Shown here piece by piece: positions 1-7,855 of a DNA stretch of 32,397 bases. Numbering within the stretch: the first letter of the stretch is position 1; each line of letters starts with the position of its first letter. A model generated the notes under the pieces. It was not told where the DNA came from, made no database searches, and saw nothing but the letters and a program-made list of their open reading frames with translations. The stretch is from the NCBI GenBank assembly GCA_902826025.1, contig CADEDH010000061.1:1-32397 (forward strand), read 5' to 3'. The position numbers and the translations under genes were made by a program. The DNA comes from an uncultured Actinomycetes bacterium. Lineage in GTDB: Bacteria; Actinomycetota; Acidimicrobiia; Acidimicrobiales; SZUA-35.

Positions 1-3
1 GGC

Positions 4-1158
4 ATGAGGGTTCTGGGTGTCGTGTGTGCTCTGGCGATGGTTGCCGGTTGCTCCGATAGCCGACAACCCGTGGCCACGCCTGTCGAGTCGACTGATCAGC
101 TCCTGGCTCGGTTCGGCTTCGAACGATGTGAGGACGTCGCCTCCACCGGCGTCGTGGACGGTGTTGTATCCGCCGACCCGGAGATCGCTGCTGCCCAGCA
201 GTGGCGAGCGGACATGGGCTTTCGTAGCGACGTGCAATGGGTCGAGGAAGTTGCTGCCATGGAGGGCCGACGCGAGACCGATGATTCGTTCGCCTATCCG
301 CTGACGAGGAACGAGGTTGATGAGCTGGGAAGTCGTGGTGCAGGAGTTGAGGGAGAGGAACTAAAGGCGTACGGGCAACAGTTTCCGGAGACCTTCGGTT
401 CGGTGTGGCTCGACAATGCGGTCCGATCGTGGACCATCTCGTTCACTGACGACGTGGAGCTGAGGAGATCGGAGGTGGAGGACAGGTTTCCGGGCGTCCG
501 TGTCGTCCCGGCTCGGTTCAGCGGAATCGAACTTGGAGCGTTGAACCGCGAGATGTCGACGCGAGTACTGGAGCGGGACCTCGGCACCCAGACTTTTCAG
601 TATGTCCAATATCGGGGTGGCATGGTCGGCCTAGGGCTGAGTGTTCTCAACGAGTCAACGATCTCGGCCGTGTCCGAGTTCGCAGATCCAGAGCTTGTTT
701 GCGTCACGGGGCAGGATCCGAGTCGTTACACGCCGCCAGGACCACAGCTAGATTCGGGGGACGGCTGGCGACTTCTTGGTCTGCGCGAGGTCGACATGGA
801 ATTTGAGGCCTACTTTGACATCGGTACGTTCCGATCTGCTTGGCAGGAGTTCAGTCCGGACGAACAGCCTCCGCCTGTCGACTTTGCTGACGAGATCGTT
901 GTATCTATTCCGACTCGCGGTAGAGGGGTTGAGAACGGGCCATGCGGAACTAGGTTCGATGGCTGGTCTTTCGATGGCGAGAAGGCTCGGTTCGATGTGC
1001 CCACACCGGGGGGAGACGCCGTTTGCCCAGCGGTGCATATTCCGGGGGCATACTTCATCGCTATCGATAGGACAGGGCTCCCTCCGGACGGCTTCGACGC
1101 AAACGTGGTGAACAAGCAGAGCGATGGAGCCGTCCAATCGCGTCGATTTCGTCCCTGA
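4..1158 (+). CDS. Putative lipoprotein of unknown function
   Basis: The 384-residue protein begins with a short basic/hydrophobic signal (MRVLGVVCALAMVAGC). It ends in a lipobox-like VAGC, so export and lipid attachment at Cys16 are likely. The rest is hydrophilic, with several cysteines and no motif I recognise. The ATG lies only three bases into the window, so an upstream start cannot be excluded, but the intact signal peptide argues for this one. Its codon use is visibly less GC-rich than that of the genes right of position 2100. It sits next to a recombinase fragment and the 3' end of a tRNA gene, so I infer it is cargo of an integrated element. Function unknown. Confidence 0.6.
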   Translation: MRVLGVVCALAMVAGCSDSRQPVATPVESTDQLLARFGFERCEDVASTGVVDGVVSADPEIAAAQQWRADMGFRSDVQWVEEVAAMEGRRETDDSFAYPLTRNEVDELGSRGAGVEGEELKAYGQQFPETFGSVWLDNAVRSWTISFTDDVELRRSEVEDRFPGVRVVPARFSGIELGALNREMSTRVLERDLGTQTFQYVQYRGGMVGLGLSVLNESTISAVSEFADPELVCVTGQDPSRYTPPGPQLDSGDGWRLLGLREVDMEFEAYFDIGTFRSAWQEFSPDEQPPPVDFADEIVVSIPTRGRGVENGPCGTRFDGWSFDGEKARFDVPTPGGDAVCPAVHIPGAYFIAIDRTGLPPDGFDANVVNKQSDGAVQSRRFRP

Positions 1159-1327
1159 TCGCCGGACCATCGGAACACCGGCATAACGGCACTTACATCG
1201 CGCTCGGTATCACCCAGGCGATCGGGCAACAGTCCGTGGCCGTCAGGAGGTCGTAGACAGGGCGCTGTGAAGGGCGTCGAGCAGCGGGCCGTGCAGCCGG
1301 GGGGATTCGCCGCGATGGTCGCTCCCG

Positions 1328-1927
1328 ATGCCGTTGTGTGGCTACGCACTGTTCCGGGTCGCCGCTTTCACGGGGATGCGCCGGAGCGAGCTGCTCGGCT
1401 TGAAGTGGCGGGACGTCGACCTCGATGCGGCTGTGCTGCGGGTGCGGCGTGTCCGGTACCGGAACGGTTACCAGTTGGTCGAAGAGGAGCGGACGAAGTC
1501 GAGGCGGGGTCGGCGGGTTATCGACCTCGATCCGACGACGGTCAATGTGCTCCGGCAGTGGCGCCGGCTTCAGGAGGAGGAGCGCGAGGCGTGGGGGATC
1601 GCCTACGTCGACAGTGGGATGGTGTTCACGGCCGAGGACGGCCAGGCCTTCCACGCCGACCGAGTGGCGCAAGCCTTCGACAGATTCGTAAGGGCGGCAC
1701 CGGTTCCCGTGATCCGGTTCCACGACCTCCGCCACACGCATGCTTCGCTGCTGCTGGCCCAGCGGGTGCCGCTGGTGGACGTGGCCTATCGCTTGGGTGA
1801 TGCCCCGGAGACGATCCTGTCGACCTACGCGCACTTCATCCCGGGCCAGGGCCAGGCGATGGCGTCGGCGTTCGCCAATCTCGTTGACCGTCGGCGGGCA
1901 CCGGGCCGACCGGTAGATGACCGATAG
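1328..1927 (+). pseudogene. Tyrosine recombinase (phage-type integrase), catalytic-domain remnant
   Basis: The 199 residues cover only the C-terminal catalytic domain of a phage-family integrase. The first catalytic Arg is in TGMRRSELLGL near residue 17. HDLRHTHASLLL carries the HxxR box, and STYAHF carries the nucleophilic Tyr. The usual LGH before the Tyr is LGD here, so the second active-site His is replaced. The N-terminal SAM-like and core-binding domains (normally about 150-200 residues) are missing. The 169 bases upstream (1159-1327) give no recombinase-like sequence in any frame. The reading frame itself is intact, but the gene is probably an inactive remnant. It ends 79 bases from the 3' end of the tRNA-fMet gene, the usual place for an integrase of a tRNA-targeting element. 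Confidence 0.75.
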
Positions 1928-1960
1928 ATGGCTGAGCGCCCTCTGGAACCACGAAGCAAG

Positions 1961-1988
1961 AAGGCCGGCCCTTGGGGGGACCGGCCTT
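1961..1988 (-). terminator. Stem-loop downstream of tRNA-fMet
   Basis: AAGGCCGG at 1961-1968 pairs perfectly with CCGGCCTT at 1981-1988. It lies 18 bases beyond the 3' end of the minus-strand tRNA and just after the plus-strand integrase stop, so it could end transcription from both sides. The run after the stem on the minus strand is only moderately T-rich (CTTCTTGCTT). Confidence 0.5.
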
Positions 1989-2006
1989 GACCTGCGCTTA
2001 CTTCAG

Positions 2007-2080
<74 letters not shown>

Positions 2081-2108
2081 TCGTTGAGTGGACTACGTAC
2101 GTTAGCGG

Positions 2109-2462
2109 CTACTTCCCGCCGTCGCTACCTGTCGCTGCTTTTCTCCAGGCATCCCGGTCTCCCGGACCCCAGGGCAGGCGGGTCACCACCGCCTCGGCCC
2201 GCAGGGGGCCGTGCACGTGGGGAAACCGCTGTCCGGGGTAGACCTCCGGCCAACGCAACTCGGCGCTGCCCAGCCGCCCGGGATCGAGCTCCAACAGCAC
2301 CAACTGGGCGTCGGGGGCGAACCACCGGTCGGTCGTGGCCACCACCTGTTCGTCGGTGGAGCAGTGGACGAACCCCTCCGCTGCCAGCGACGGCGGTTCC
2401 AGGACCCCCTCGGCCATGAGCCGGTCGGCATCGGCGGGGGTGGTGATGTGGTAGATCGGCAT
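2109..2462 (-). CDS. DUF952 family protein
   Basis: The 118-residue protein begins MPIYHITTPADAD and contains GFVHCSTDEQV. It continues with an L-V-L-L-E-L-D core strand and a C-terminal FPHVHGPLRAEAV segment. This pattern (xHITT at the start, GFIHxS, FPHxYGPL near the end) is typical of DUF952, small cytoplasmic proteins of about 110-120 residues without an established activity. An in-frame start exists 20 codons upstream, but I chose position 2462. The protein then has family length, and a -10-like CATACT sits 7 bases before the ATG, which suits leaderless initiation. The gene is a single transcription unit between the tRNA and a non-coding stretch. Confidence 0.85.
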   Translation of the reverse strand: MPIYHITTPADADRLMAEGVLEPPSLAAEGFVHCSTDEQVVATTDRWFAPDAQLVLLELDPGRLGSAELRWPEVYPGQRFPHVHGPLRAEAVVTRLPWGPGDRDAWRKAATGSDGGK

Positions 2463-2469
2463 GCCGGTC

Positions 2470-2475
2470 AGTATG
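2470..2475 (-). promoter_or_regulatory. -10-like element for the DUF952 gene
   Basis: Minus-strand CATACT lies 7 bases before the ATG at 2462, with no Shine-Dalgarno sequence in between. This is consistent with a transcript beginning at or next to the start codon. Confidence 0.45.
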
Positions 2476-2711
2476 AGCCCGAGGGCACCATCCACCGTGC
2501 ACCACCGGACCTCGGGCACCACGGCCGGACAACGGAAACGGCGGTCCCTTCAGCGAGCTCGGTACCGACCGTGGCTGCCAGGCATCGAGCCCCGACCAGA
2601 GCCGGGGGAAGGGACCGCCCATGGCACCCGTTACTCGGCGCCTCACGGCTCGAGGCCGGCGGCGTCCCGGAGCGACGAGTGCCAAGATTCCGGGCCGGAC
2701 GACATGCCTCG

Positions 2712-2752
2712 GTGTGGCCATCGCAGTGCTAGGTGTTCTGCGATGGCCACAC
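2712..2752. terminator. Perfect 15-bp inverted repeat
   Basis: GTGTGGCCATCGCAG (2712-2726) is exactly complementary to CTGCGATGGCCACAC (2738-2752), with an 11-base loop. No U-run follows on either strand, so a classical intrinsic terminator is not assured. It lies about 107 bases downstream of the stop codon of the minus-strand small ORF. Confidence 0.6.
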
Positions 2753-2765
2753 TCGAGGCGACCCC

Positions 2766-2788
2766 CAGCTGCGATGACTCAGCAGCTG
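2766..2788. repeat. 7-bp inverted repeat
   Basis: CAGCTGC (2766-2772) pairs with GCAGCTG (2782-2788) across a 9-base loop. It sits between the small ORF and the larger 15-bp hairpin. Confidence 0.4.
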
Positions 2789-2858
2789 AAGGGAGTTCCC
2801 GAGGGAGATTACCGACCACGGCGGAATGGATCGGGAAGGCCCGGGAACCCGAGGGAGA

Positions 2859-2960
2859 TCAGTTCATGAAGGTGACGCCCAGCACGGCAGCGGGTGAGGC
2901 GAGGAAGGTGGCGACTGCCCCCAGGACGGTGGCGGAAGTGAAGACAGCTACTCGGCGCAT
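2859..2960 (-). CDS. 33-residue hydrophobic small protein
   Basis: A 34-codon frame runs from ATG at 2960 to TGA at 2859. The peptide starts MRRVAVF, is Ala/Val/Thr-rich in the middle and ends VLGVTFMN. Two Arg residues followed by about 25 hydrophobic or small residues suggest a single membrane helix with the N-terminus inside. The main support for translation is an excellent Shine-Dalgarno: AGGAG lies 9 bases before the ATG (minus strand AGGAGTAGATCGTAATG), better than that of most larger genes here. The leader carries an inverted repeat that overlaps this Shine-Dalgarno. I do not recognise the family. It could be a membrane microprotein or a regulatory leader peptide, though no gene follows within 390 bases on its strand. 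Confidence 0.55.
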   Translation of the reverse strand: MRRVAVFTSATVLGAVATFLASPAAVLGVTFMN

Positions 2961-2972
2961 TACGATCTACTC

Positions 2973-3000
2973 CTAATCGAAGGGGCGAATCGCCGATTAG
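2973..3000 (-). promoter_or_regulatory. Inverted repeat in the leader of the small ORF
   Basis: CTAATCG (2973-2979) and CGATTAG (2994-3000) are exact inverted repeats. Within the loop, GGCGA-A-TCGCC forms a competing smaller palindrome. The proximal arm touches the Shine-Dalgarno (plus-strand CTCCT at 2969-2973), so a hairpin in the mRNA could affect ribosome access. It could equally be a DNA operator. Confidence 0.45.
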
Positions 3001-3066
3001 CCAGATCCCGGAGGTTTCCGCACCCACCTGAACGCTGCCTGACCAATCGTCGACTTACTGGTCACA

Positions 3067-3110
3067 GCGTGTCTTTTGGGTGTCTGAGGGCTATCTCGCT
3101 AGAGACACGC
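3067..3110. repeat. 8-bp inverted repeat between the small ORF and the large regulator
   Basis: GCGTGTCT (3067-3074) is complementary to AGACACGC (3103-3110), and a further GTGTCT copy sits between the arms (3080-3085). The 216-base interval 2961-3176 has no gene. It holds this repeat and presumably the small ORF promoter. Confidence 0.4.
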
Positions 3111-3176
3111 GCCCGGGGACAGACCATGGGGACACTGCCACAACATGGCCTCTGATCAGGGGTTTTGAGTTGTGCG

Positions 3177-6100
3177 CTACGTTGGAAAAATCTCTCCCGG
3201 GGCGCCGCCGCGAGTGACAGGGTGGTACCCCGCCGCCCGCAGCTGGGAGAGATCGCGCTTGACGGTCCGCTCGCTCACGTCGAGCGCCACCGCCAGATCG
3301 GAGATCCGGGCCACGGCTCCCTGGGCCACCGCCTCGTCGGTAAGACGGAGGATGCGGCGCTGGCGCCGCTGGGTAGAGCCGGTTGTGGCCTGATCCTGAG
3401 GACTCGACACCGTCCAACGGACGGTGATCAGATCCTCGTTCTCGAGGGGACGGCCGCCCGGAGCTTCGGCCGCCGGGAGCCGCACCTCGATCTGTTCTTC
3501 GAAGAACCGCTCCCGGGCGTCCAGGATGGCCCGGTGCTCAGCCACCTGCTCCCAGGCAGCCCGAGCGGTGGCCTCGGGCAGGTCGGCCAGGTGCCGGGTG
3601 AGCAGTTGATAGGCCAGGGCGACCTCCCGGGACGCTGCATCTTGGTCGCCCGCTACCTCGAGCACCTCGGCCGACCACCACGCGGCCAGGTGGGCCAGCA
3701 GGGCACCGGAACGATTGAGCCCGACCGCCTCCCGGGCCAGCTCGGCAGCCTCGTCGATCGCCCCCTGAGCGCACCGGGCCCGGGCCTCGATGGCCACCAA
3801 CACCGGTACCAGACCATCGGATCCGCCGTCGCCGTCCAGCTGACGGCCGATGCGGGCCTGCTCCACCGCCTCGTCGAGCCGGCCCAGATCGAGCGCCACC
3901 AGGGCCAACTCGACCCGGGCCTGAATCTCGACGGGAGGCGCGTCCGTGGCCTGGGCGCCGCGCACAGCCTCCAGGAGGCGTCTCCGGGCCAGGCGCCGCC
4001 GGCCGGCCCGCCGGTCGACCCCGGCCAGGGTCACCTGACAGGTCGCCTCCCGCCGTATGTCGTCCACCGACCGGAAGTACACCGCCGCCTGCTCGGCCTG
4101 GACCCGGGCCCCGTCGTCGTCGCCCAGGATCCAGAACGCCAGCTCGGCCCCGTTGAGGCGCACGAAGGCCTGGCCCCGCCCCTCGCCGAGGGCGGCGAAC
4201 ACCTCGTCGGCCTGGGCGAACAGCCCGAGCGCCCGGCCGCCTCGGCCGAGCAGTAGATGGAAGCCGGCCAGGTTCACCAGGTTGATGCCTTCACCCCGCC
4301 GGTATCCGATCGACCGGGCCAGGTCCAAGGCCTCGGTGAAAGCGTTCTCGGCCTTCACATTGAGGGCGAGCGAGTAGTACAGCGTGGCCAGGTGCCCCAG
4401 TGCCTCCACCTGGCTGCGGGGATCGTTCTCGGCCTTGGCCGCCGTGTAGGCCTCCTCCAGGTGCTGGCGGGCCTCGTCGTATCGCAGCAGGTCGCTGTAG
4501 GTGCGCCCCAACATGACCTGGGCCGCCACGCCTGACGTACCTTCGGCCCTCGACTCGACCACCGCCTCGGTGAGCGGGCCGATCGCCCCCGGCATGTCGC
4601 CCGACCAGGCCCGGGCACAACCCACGATCGTGAGCAGCTCCCCCACCCCGAGCTCGGCGGCCCGGGCCGGGGCCACCGCCTCGGACGCCAGGCGGGCCGC
4701 CTCCGCCCGCCGATCGGTGTGCGTCATCAGCCAGGCCTGACGCTGGGTCACGGCCAGGCGGTCGGCTGCGCTGGCCCCCGGCCCCAGCGACACCACCGCC
4801 ATGCGGTCCAGCAGCTCCTGCTGGTCGGCCCGGCGGCCGAGGATGTCGAGCACCCGCTCGTAGGCGAACAGGTCGTCGAGCCGGTGGGCGTCGGCCATGT
4901 CGCAGGACCGGGCCGCCTGGTCGGCCTTGGCGAAATGCTCGGCCGTGGTGTGGAAGGCGTTGACCTTGAGGGCCGAGTCGGCGGCCAGCGCGTGGTACTG
5001 GTAGGCCCGGTGCCACTGCTCGGCCAGCCAAGCGTGGTGGGCGATCTGGCTGACCCGTACCCCCTGCTCCCGCACCAGGGCGTCGACGATCCGGCCGTGG
5101 ATGCGCCGTCGGCCGGTGGCGTCGATCGCCTCGTACACCACCCGCCGGGTGTGCTCCTGGGCGAACTCGACCCCCCGGCTCGACTCCACCAGGAAGGCCC
5201 GCTCCACCGCGTCGGCCAGGGCCGCCGTCACCGCCTGGCGGCCCAACCCCACCACACCGGCCACCACGTTGGTGGTGGTCGGCCCACTCATGGCCGACAC
5301 CGCCTCCAGCACGGCCCGCACCTCGTCGGAGGCGGCCTCAATCCGGCGGGTGAGGATTTCGTGCAGGCCGGGCAGTAGATCGTCGTCGACCCGGCCCTCG
5401 GCGGGGGCCGCCGGCTCCAGCAGGTCGACCGGGCTGCGCAGCAACTCGAGGATCACGTACGGGTTGCCGTCGCCCAACTGGGCCACCTGCGCCACCTGCT
5501 CGTTCGACATGCGCACCCCATGCCGCTCGGCCGCCACGAGCTGGCGCACGTCGTCGATGTCGAGCGGGCCCAGCACCTGGCGCCCCGAACCCGGCTTGGC
5601 CTCCAGCTCGGCCAGGCTCTGCCAGATGGCGGGCGAGCGCTGGGCCTCCTGACGCTGGTAGCTGAGACAGATCAACACATTGGAATCGATCAGTCGGTCA
5701 CCGATCTGCACCAGCACCTGCATGGTGTCGTCGTCGCACCAGTGGATGTCTTCCAGCACGATCAGGGCCGGCTTCGGTTGGCCGACGGCCAACAGCACCT
5801 GCACCAACGCCTCGGTGGTGTGCCACCGCTCCTCTTCGGGCCGGGCCACCACCGGCGGGAACGACGCCACCGAAGCCACCGGCACCGGCTCGACGAAAGC
5901 CTGTAGCCCATCGAGCACGGTGGCCGCCTGACGCAGCCACACCGGCGGCAGGTGGGCAGCCAACCGCTCCCCCCGTACCCCCACCGTTCCCGGCCGCAGC
6001 GCCTCTCGGAGCCCCTCGTAGGGGGTCAGGGTGCTACCCGCCGTGTGACGCCCCGTGAGCACCTGGACCTCACGCCATTCGGCCGCATGGGCCACCTCGG

Positions 6101-7040
6101 CCAGGAGCCGGCTCTTGCCGATGCCGTGCTCTCCCTCCACCAGCACGAGGCCGCCCTTGCCCCCCACCACGTCGTTCACCCGGGCCACCAGAGCGGAACG
6201 CTCGGCCACCCGACCGATGAAGGGCAGTTCGGGGTCGCCGACGGTGGCCCCCGCCACCGGGGATGACGAGATGGTGGCGGCCGACGCCTCCTGGCGGATC
6301 TTGTCGAGCAGCTCGACCGTCTCGGCCGACGGTTCCACCTGCAACTCGTCGGCCAGAGCCCGGCGGCACAGGTTGAACTGGCGCTCGGCCGCCGACGGCT
6401 GGCCGTTCAGGTGATAGAGGCGCATCACCTCCCGGTGCCACTCCTCCGACAGCGGCTCCGCCACCACCAGCGACAGGGCGTGACGCAGGGCCGCCTCGTA
6501 GTCGGTGGCGGCCCGGTTCTTGCGCACCAGCGCCCCGAGGGCCCCCAGCCACCGTTCTCGCACCTTCTGGCGGGGATCGAGTATCCACTCGTCGTAGTGG
6601 CCGGCCAGCAGATCGCCGCCGTAGCTGTCGACGGCGGCGGTGAGCTCGTCGATGCCGACGCTGCGAGGCTCGGACCGCAGCCGGCGCTCCAGCTCGTCGA
6701 GGCGGCCCTCGAACTCCTCCACGTCGACCACCACCGCAAGCCCCGGGGCGAAGCCGACGGTGGCATGGGTCTTGTCGAACAGCTCGGCGAGCCCGATCTG
6801 CTTGGCCGACTGGTTGAGCTGCCACAGGGCGTTCGACAGCCGCTTGCGGGCCACGGCGTCGCCCTCGTCGGGCCAGAACTTGCCGGCCAGGAGATCCCGG
6901 GTGTGGGTCCGGTCCCGTCGCAGTACCAGGTAGGCCAGTAGCGACACAGCCGGCCGTGACGACATGGCCGAAGCGGCGCGCTCGCCTACCCGGAGGCCGA
7001 AGCCACCGAGCATCTGCACGTGGAGCACGGGATCGTTCAC
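3177..7040 (-). CDS. SARP/AfsR-like AAA ATPase transcriptional regulator with C-terminal HTH
   Basis: The 1287-residue protein starts at a GTG. Residues about 5-100 form a winged-helix domain of the SARP (OmpR-like) type, with the LGGFGLRVG opening typical of the family. Residues about 105-250 are a bacterial transcriptional activation (BTAD) domain, with DLLAGHYDEWI and REVMRLYHLNGQPSAAERQF. Next is an AAA/STAND-type ATPase with Walker A GEHGIGKS at 303-310 and Walker B LIVLEDIHW. A long helical TPR-like region follows (about 650-1180). The last about 45 residues form a DeoR/HTH_11-like helix-turn-helix (ISDLAVALDVSERTVKRDL). The first five modules are the normal AfsR layout for ATP-dependent, signal-responsive activators. 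A second DNA-binding domain at the far end is unusual. No biosynthetic cluster lies beside it, so its target is unknown. Confidence 0.85.
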   Translation of the reverse strand: MNDPVLHVQMLGGFGLRVGERAASAMSSRPAVSLLAYLVLRRDRTHTRDLLAGKFWPDEGDAVARKRLSNALWQLNQSAKQIGLAELFDKTHATVGFAPGLAVVVDVEEFEGRLDELERRLRSEPRSVGIDELTAAVDSYGGDLLAGHYDEWILDPRQKVRERWLGALGALVRKNRAATDYEAALRHALSLVVAEPLSEEWHREVMRLYHLNGQPSAAERQFNLCRRALADELQVEPSAETVELLDKIRQEASAATISSSPVAGATVGDPELPFIGRVAERSALVARVNDVVGGKGGLVLVEGEHGIGKSRLLAEVAHAAEWREVQVLTGRHTAGSTLTPYEGLREALRPGTVGVRGERLAAHLPPVWLRQAATVLDGLQAFVEPVPVASVASFPPVVARPEEERWHTTEALVQVLLAVGQPKPALIVLEDIHWCDDDTMQVLVQIGDRLIDSNVLICLSYQRQEAQRSPAIWQSLAELEAKPGSGRQVLGPLDIDDVRQLVAAERHGVRMSNEQVAQVAQLGDGNPYVILELLRSPVDLLEPAAPAEGRVDDDLLPGLHEILTRRIEAASDEVRAVLEAVSAMSGPTTTNVVAGVVGLGRQAVTAALADAVERAFLVESSRGVEFAQEHTRRVVYEAIDATGRRRIHGRIVDALVREQGVRVSQIAHHAWLAEQWHRAYQYHALAADSALKVNAFHTTAEHFAKADQAARSCDMADAHRLDDLFAYERVLDILGRRADQQELLDRMAVVSLGPGASAADRLAVTQRQAWLMTHTDRRAEAARLASEAVAPARAAELGVGELLTIVGCARAWSGDMPGAIGPLTEAVVESRAEGTSGVAAQVMLGRTYSDLLRYDEARQHLEEAYTAAKAENDPRSQVEALGHLATLYYSLALNVKAENAFTEALDLARSIGYRRGEGINLVNLAGFHLLLGRGGRALGLFAQADEVFAALGEGRGQAFVRLNGAELAFWILGDDDGARVQAEQAAVYFRSVDDIRREATCQVTLAGVDRRAGRRRLARRRLLEAVRGAQATDAPPVEIQARVELALVALDLGRLDEAVEQARIGRQLDGDGGSDGLVPVLVAIEARARCAQGAIDEAAELAREAVGLNRSGALLAHLAAWWSAEVLEVAGDQDAASREVALAYQLLTRHLADLPEATARAAWEQVAEHRAILDARERFFEEQIEVRLPAAEAPGGRPLENEDLITVRWTVSSPQDQATTGSTQRRQRRILRLTDEAVAQGAVARISDLAVALDVSERTVKRDLSQLRAAGYHPVTRGGAPGEIFPT

Positions 7041-7137
7041 GGCGGTTGGACCCCCAGGCGGGCGGCTACACCTCCACGTTAGAGCTTCGCCATGCGCCGC
7101 GCGCAGCCGCAGACCCTGGTCCGCCGTCAGGTGAGCG

Positions 7138-7791
7138 TCAGGCCAGGGCCTCGGCGTCGTAGGCGACCTGGCAGAAACCGTGGTTGCAGTAGCCGCCCGG
7201 GTTCTTGGCCAGGTACTGCTGGTGATAGGCCTCGGCGTAGTAGAACGGCCCGACGGCGGCGAGCTCGGTGGTGATCTCGCCGAAGCCGGAGGCCGTCAGC
7301 TTGGCCTGGTAGGCCTCCCGGCTGGCCTCGGCGGCTGCCTTCTGGGTGTCGGAGTTATAGTAGATGGCCGACCGGTACTGGGTGCCGATGTCGTTGCCCT
7401 GCCCCATGTGCTGGGTGGGGTCGTGGTTCTCCCAGAACACCTTGAAGAGTTGGTCGAGCGACACCTGCGCCGGGTCGAACACGATCAGCACGGCCTCGGT
7501 GTGCCCGGTCATCCCGGTGCACGTCTCCTGGTAGGACGGGTTGGGCGTGGTGCCTCCGGCGTAGCCCACCGCAGTGGTGACCACTCCGGGGACCTGCCAG
7601 AACAGGCGCTCGGCGCCCCAGAAGCACCCCATGCCCACCACCAGCGTGTCGGTGCCCTCCGGGAACGGGGGCGTCATGGGGCGGCCGTTCACGTAGTGGG
7701 CGTCGGCCACCGGCATGGATTGCGACCGCCCCGGGAGGCACTGGTCGCCGGTGGGCACGGTCATTCCCCGGGTGCTCATCCTGCGGAACAT
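7138..7791 (-). CDS. msrA: Peptide methionine sulfoxide reductase MsrA
   Basis: MsrA reduces the S-epimer of methionine sulfoxide in oxidised proteins, using thioredoxin. The 217-residue form carries the catalytic GCFWG (Cys56). It also carries [21 protein letters not shown], a substrate-binding motif NHDPTQ, and a C-terminal GYCNHGFCQ that supplies resolving cysteines. I chose the ATG at 7791 because actinobacterial MsrA proteins start with a short MF-R-R type extension, and a purine-rich AAGGGA lies upstream. An in-frame ATG nine codons earlier exists. It follows the UPF0182 gene on the same strand with a gap of 64 bases. Confidence 0.95.
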   Translation of the reverse strand: MFRRMSTRGMTVPTGDQCLPGRSQSMPVADAHYVNGRPMTPPFPEGTDTLVVGMGCFWGAERLFWQVPGVVTTAVGYAGGTTPNPSYQETCTGMTGHTEAVLIVFDPAQVSLDQLFKVFWENHDPTQHMGQGNDIGTQYRSAIYYNSDTQKAAAEASREAYQAKLTASGFGEITTELAAVGPFYYAEAYHQQYLAKNPGGYCNHGFCQVAYDAEALA

Positions 7792-7817
7792 GGGTGGGGT
7801 TCCCTTCTCGATCTGCA

Positions 7818-7835
7818 ACCGGCTCTCCAGCCGGT
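7818..7835 (-). terminator. Short stem-loop between the UPF0182 gene and msrA
   Basis: ACCGGCT (7818-7824) pairs with AGCCGGT (7829-7835) over a 4-base loop, about 20 bases after the UPF0182 stop codon. There is no U-run, so it may be a weak terminator or a processing element. Confidence 0.35.
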
Positions 7836-7855
7836 CTGCCAGTCAGAGAAACAAC

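Larger units (their letters stand above)
2476..2858. other. Gene-free stretch with hairpins and a short direct repeat
   Basis: No frame here looks coding on either strand. The stretch holds a perfect 15-bp hairpin (2712-2752) and a 7-bp hairpin (2766-2788), listed separately. It also holds a 12-bp exact direct repeat, CCCGAGGGAGAT, at 2798-2809 and 2848-2859. The second copy overlaps the stop codon of the neighbouring small ORF. It could be the 3' region of the small-ORF transcript, or a separate small RNA. Confidence 0.5.

Noticed and set aside
2461..2976. 171-codon plus-strand frame in the gene-free stretch
   Set aside because: No recognisable domain or ribosome binding site; the residue composition is Arg/Pro/Ser-rich, and it runs across the hairpins and the antisense small ORF.
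3165..4256. A 363-codon plus-strand frame over the end of the large regulator
   Set aside because: Composition is shadow-like, and it is fully covered by the SARP/AfsR-like gene, which has recognisable domains.
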